Shown one piece after another: positions 5,574-6,199 of a DNA stretch of 6,199 bases. Numbering within the stretch: the first letter of the stretch is position 1; each line of letters begins with the position of its first letter. Source of the stretch: JBGPBY01 sp041481485 (lineage in GTDB: Bacteria; Acidobacteriota; Terriglobia; 20CM-2-55-15); contig JBGPBY010000442.1 of assembly GCA_041481485.1 (NCBI GenBank), positions 1 through 6,199 of the forward strand, in the 5' to 3' direction. Both the position numbers and the translations under genes were made by a program. The notes under the pieces were generated by a model, which worked only from the letters and a program-made list of their open reading frames with translations, made no database searches and was not told where the DNA came from.

Positions 5574-6199
5574 TCACGCACGAACTTCCTGATCCTTGTA
5601 CTGAAGCTGGTAAAGCTTGTAGTAGATTCCGCGCAGCGCGAGCAGTTCCTGATGGGTGCCGGATTCCCTCACCCGGCCCTTGTGCATCACCAGAATCTTG
5701 TCGCACCGCTGAATCGTGGAGAGCCTGTGGGCGATGACAATCGATGTACGGCCTTCCATCAAACGTGCGATTGCCGAACGGATTTGAAGTTCGGTTTCGG
5801 TATCGACACTGGAGGTGGCTTCATCCAGAATCAAAATTTGCGGATCGTGCGCAAGGGCGCGGGCAAAGGCCAGCAATTGACGCTGTCCTGCCGACAGAAT
5901 CGTTCCACGTTCGTTGACGATATGGTTCAGCCTCATCGGCAACGAATCTACAAAGGAAGCGAGATTCACATCCTTTACCGCCGCGGCGATACGCTCGTGG
6001 CTGATATGCGAGCCAAGGCGGATATTGGACTCGAGCGTTCCCGAAAATAAAAACACATCCTGAAGCACAACCGCGAAGGCGCTGCGCAGATACGACAGAT
6101 CGAGAGTCGCGATATTGCGGCCATCGAGAAGGATCTCGCCCTTCTGAATATCGTAGAATCGCGTCAGCAGTCCCGTCGTGGTGGTCTTGCCCGCTCCCG
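5574..6199 (-). CDS. ABC exporter, C-terminal nucleotide-binding domain (5'-partial at window edge)
   Basis: Only the last 207 residues are in the window; the frame is open to the right edge (first whole codon ends at 6197), so any start within it, such as the GTG at 6068, is internal. It begins inside Walker A (GAGKTT, 1-6). Q46 in the Q-loop (LQDVFLFSGTLESNI), the signature LSAGQ (101-105, one change from LSGGQ), Walker B ILILDE (121-126), a D-loop SSVD and the switch H157 (IAHRLSTIQ) follow, so the domain should hydrolyse ATP. The FSGTLESNI motif and the short tail ending in DQEVRA match MsbA/MdlB-like export proteins, where this domain sits behind six membrane helices; those would lie outside the window. 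The substrate is unknown. It is 83 nt upstream of the sigma gene on the same strand and could share a transcript, though the gap allows a separate promoter. Confidence 0.93.
   Translation of the reverse strand, partial: GAGKTTTTGLLTRFYDIQKGEILLDGRNIATLDLSYLRSAFAVVLQDVFLFSGTLESNIRLGSHISHERIAAAVKDVNLASFVDSLPMRLNHIVNERGTILSAGQRQLLAFARALAHDPQILILDEATSSVDTETELQIRSAIARLMEGRTSIVIAHRLSTIQRCDKILVMHKGRVRESGTHQELLALRGIYYKLYQLQYKDQEVRA

Noticed and set aside
5574..6068. ABC protein starting at a GTG at 6068 as a 164-residue gene
   Set aside because: The codon falls within the Q-loop region; Walker A (GAGKTT) lies upstream in the same frame, so the gene continues past the window edge.

Overview
The window holds six genes, all on the minus strand, and two AT-rich repeat-bearing gaps. 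Base composition is moderately GC-rich. The proteins point to a Gram-negative bacterium: a secreted Spy/CpxP-like protein, a membrane anti-sigma factor, an exporter-type ABC protein and a full-length GlnD. My best guess is an Acidobacteriota-like genome, from the general style of the sigma/anti-sigma proteins and intergenic repeats. That is an impression, not a proof, and the window has no rRNA or other firm taxonomic marker.

In transcription order (right to left) the layout is as follows. (1) The C-terminal nucleotide-binding domain of an ABC exporter runs off the right edge (5574-6199). (2) After an 83-nt gap come an ECF sigma factor (4921-5490) and its overlapping zinc-finger anti-sigma factor (4448-4924). 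(3) A secreted Spy/CpxP-like protein (3639-4418) follows. (4) A short-chain dehydrogenase/reductase (2918-3622) follows closely. (5) A 219-nt gap is mostly filled by a near-perfect long inverted repeat. (6) glnD, the PII uridylyltransferase (251-2698), follows. (7) The last 250 nt (1-250) carry no gene but hold several inverted repeats.

The sigma, anti-sigma, Spy-like and SDR genes are spaced -4, +29 and +16 nt, which fits one transcript. The first three form a plausible envelope-stress module: a cytoplasmic ECF sigma factor, a single-pass membrane anti-sigma factor with an HxxxCxxC zinc motif, and a periplasmic LTxxQ-type helical protein that could be a sensor or chaperone. glnD is nitrogen-control housekeeping and is probably functionally separate.

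The most unusual structure is the repeat family around glnD. It is built on a 7-nt period with consensus close to ATGACAA/TTGACCA. It forms a 46-bp-arm inverted repeat before glnD (2765-2916) and a smaller palindromic version after it (67-119). A shared module reading CGAAGAAATTG on the minus strand begins within a few bases of the stop codons of both the SDR gene and glnD. No complete novel defence or mobile system is visible, and no transposase, CRISPR array or tRNA was seen.
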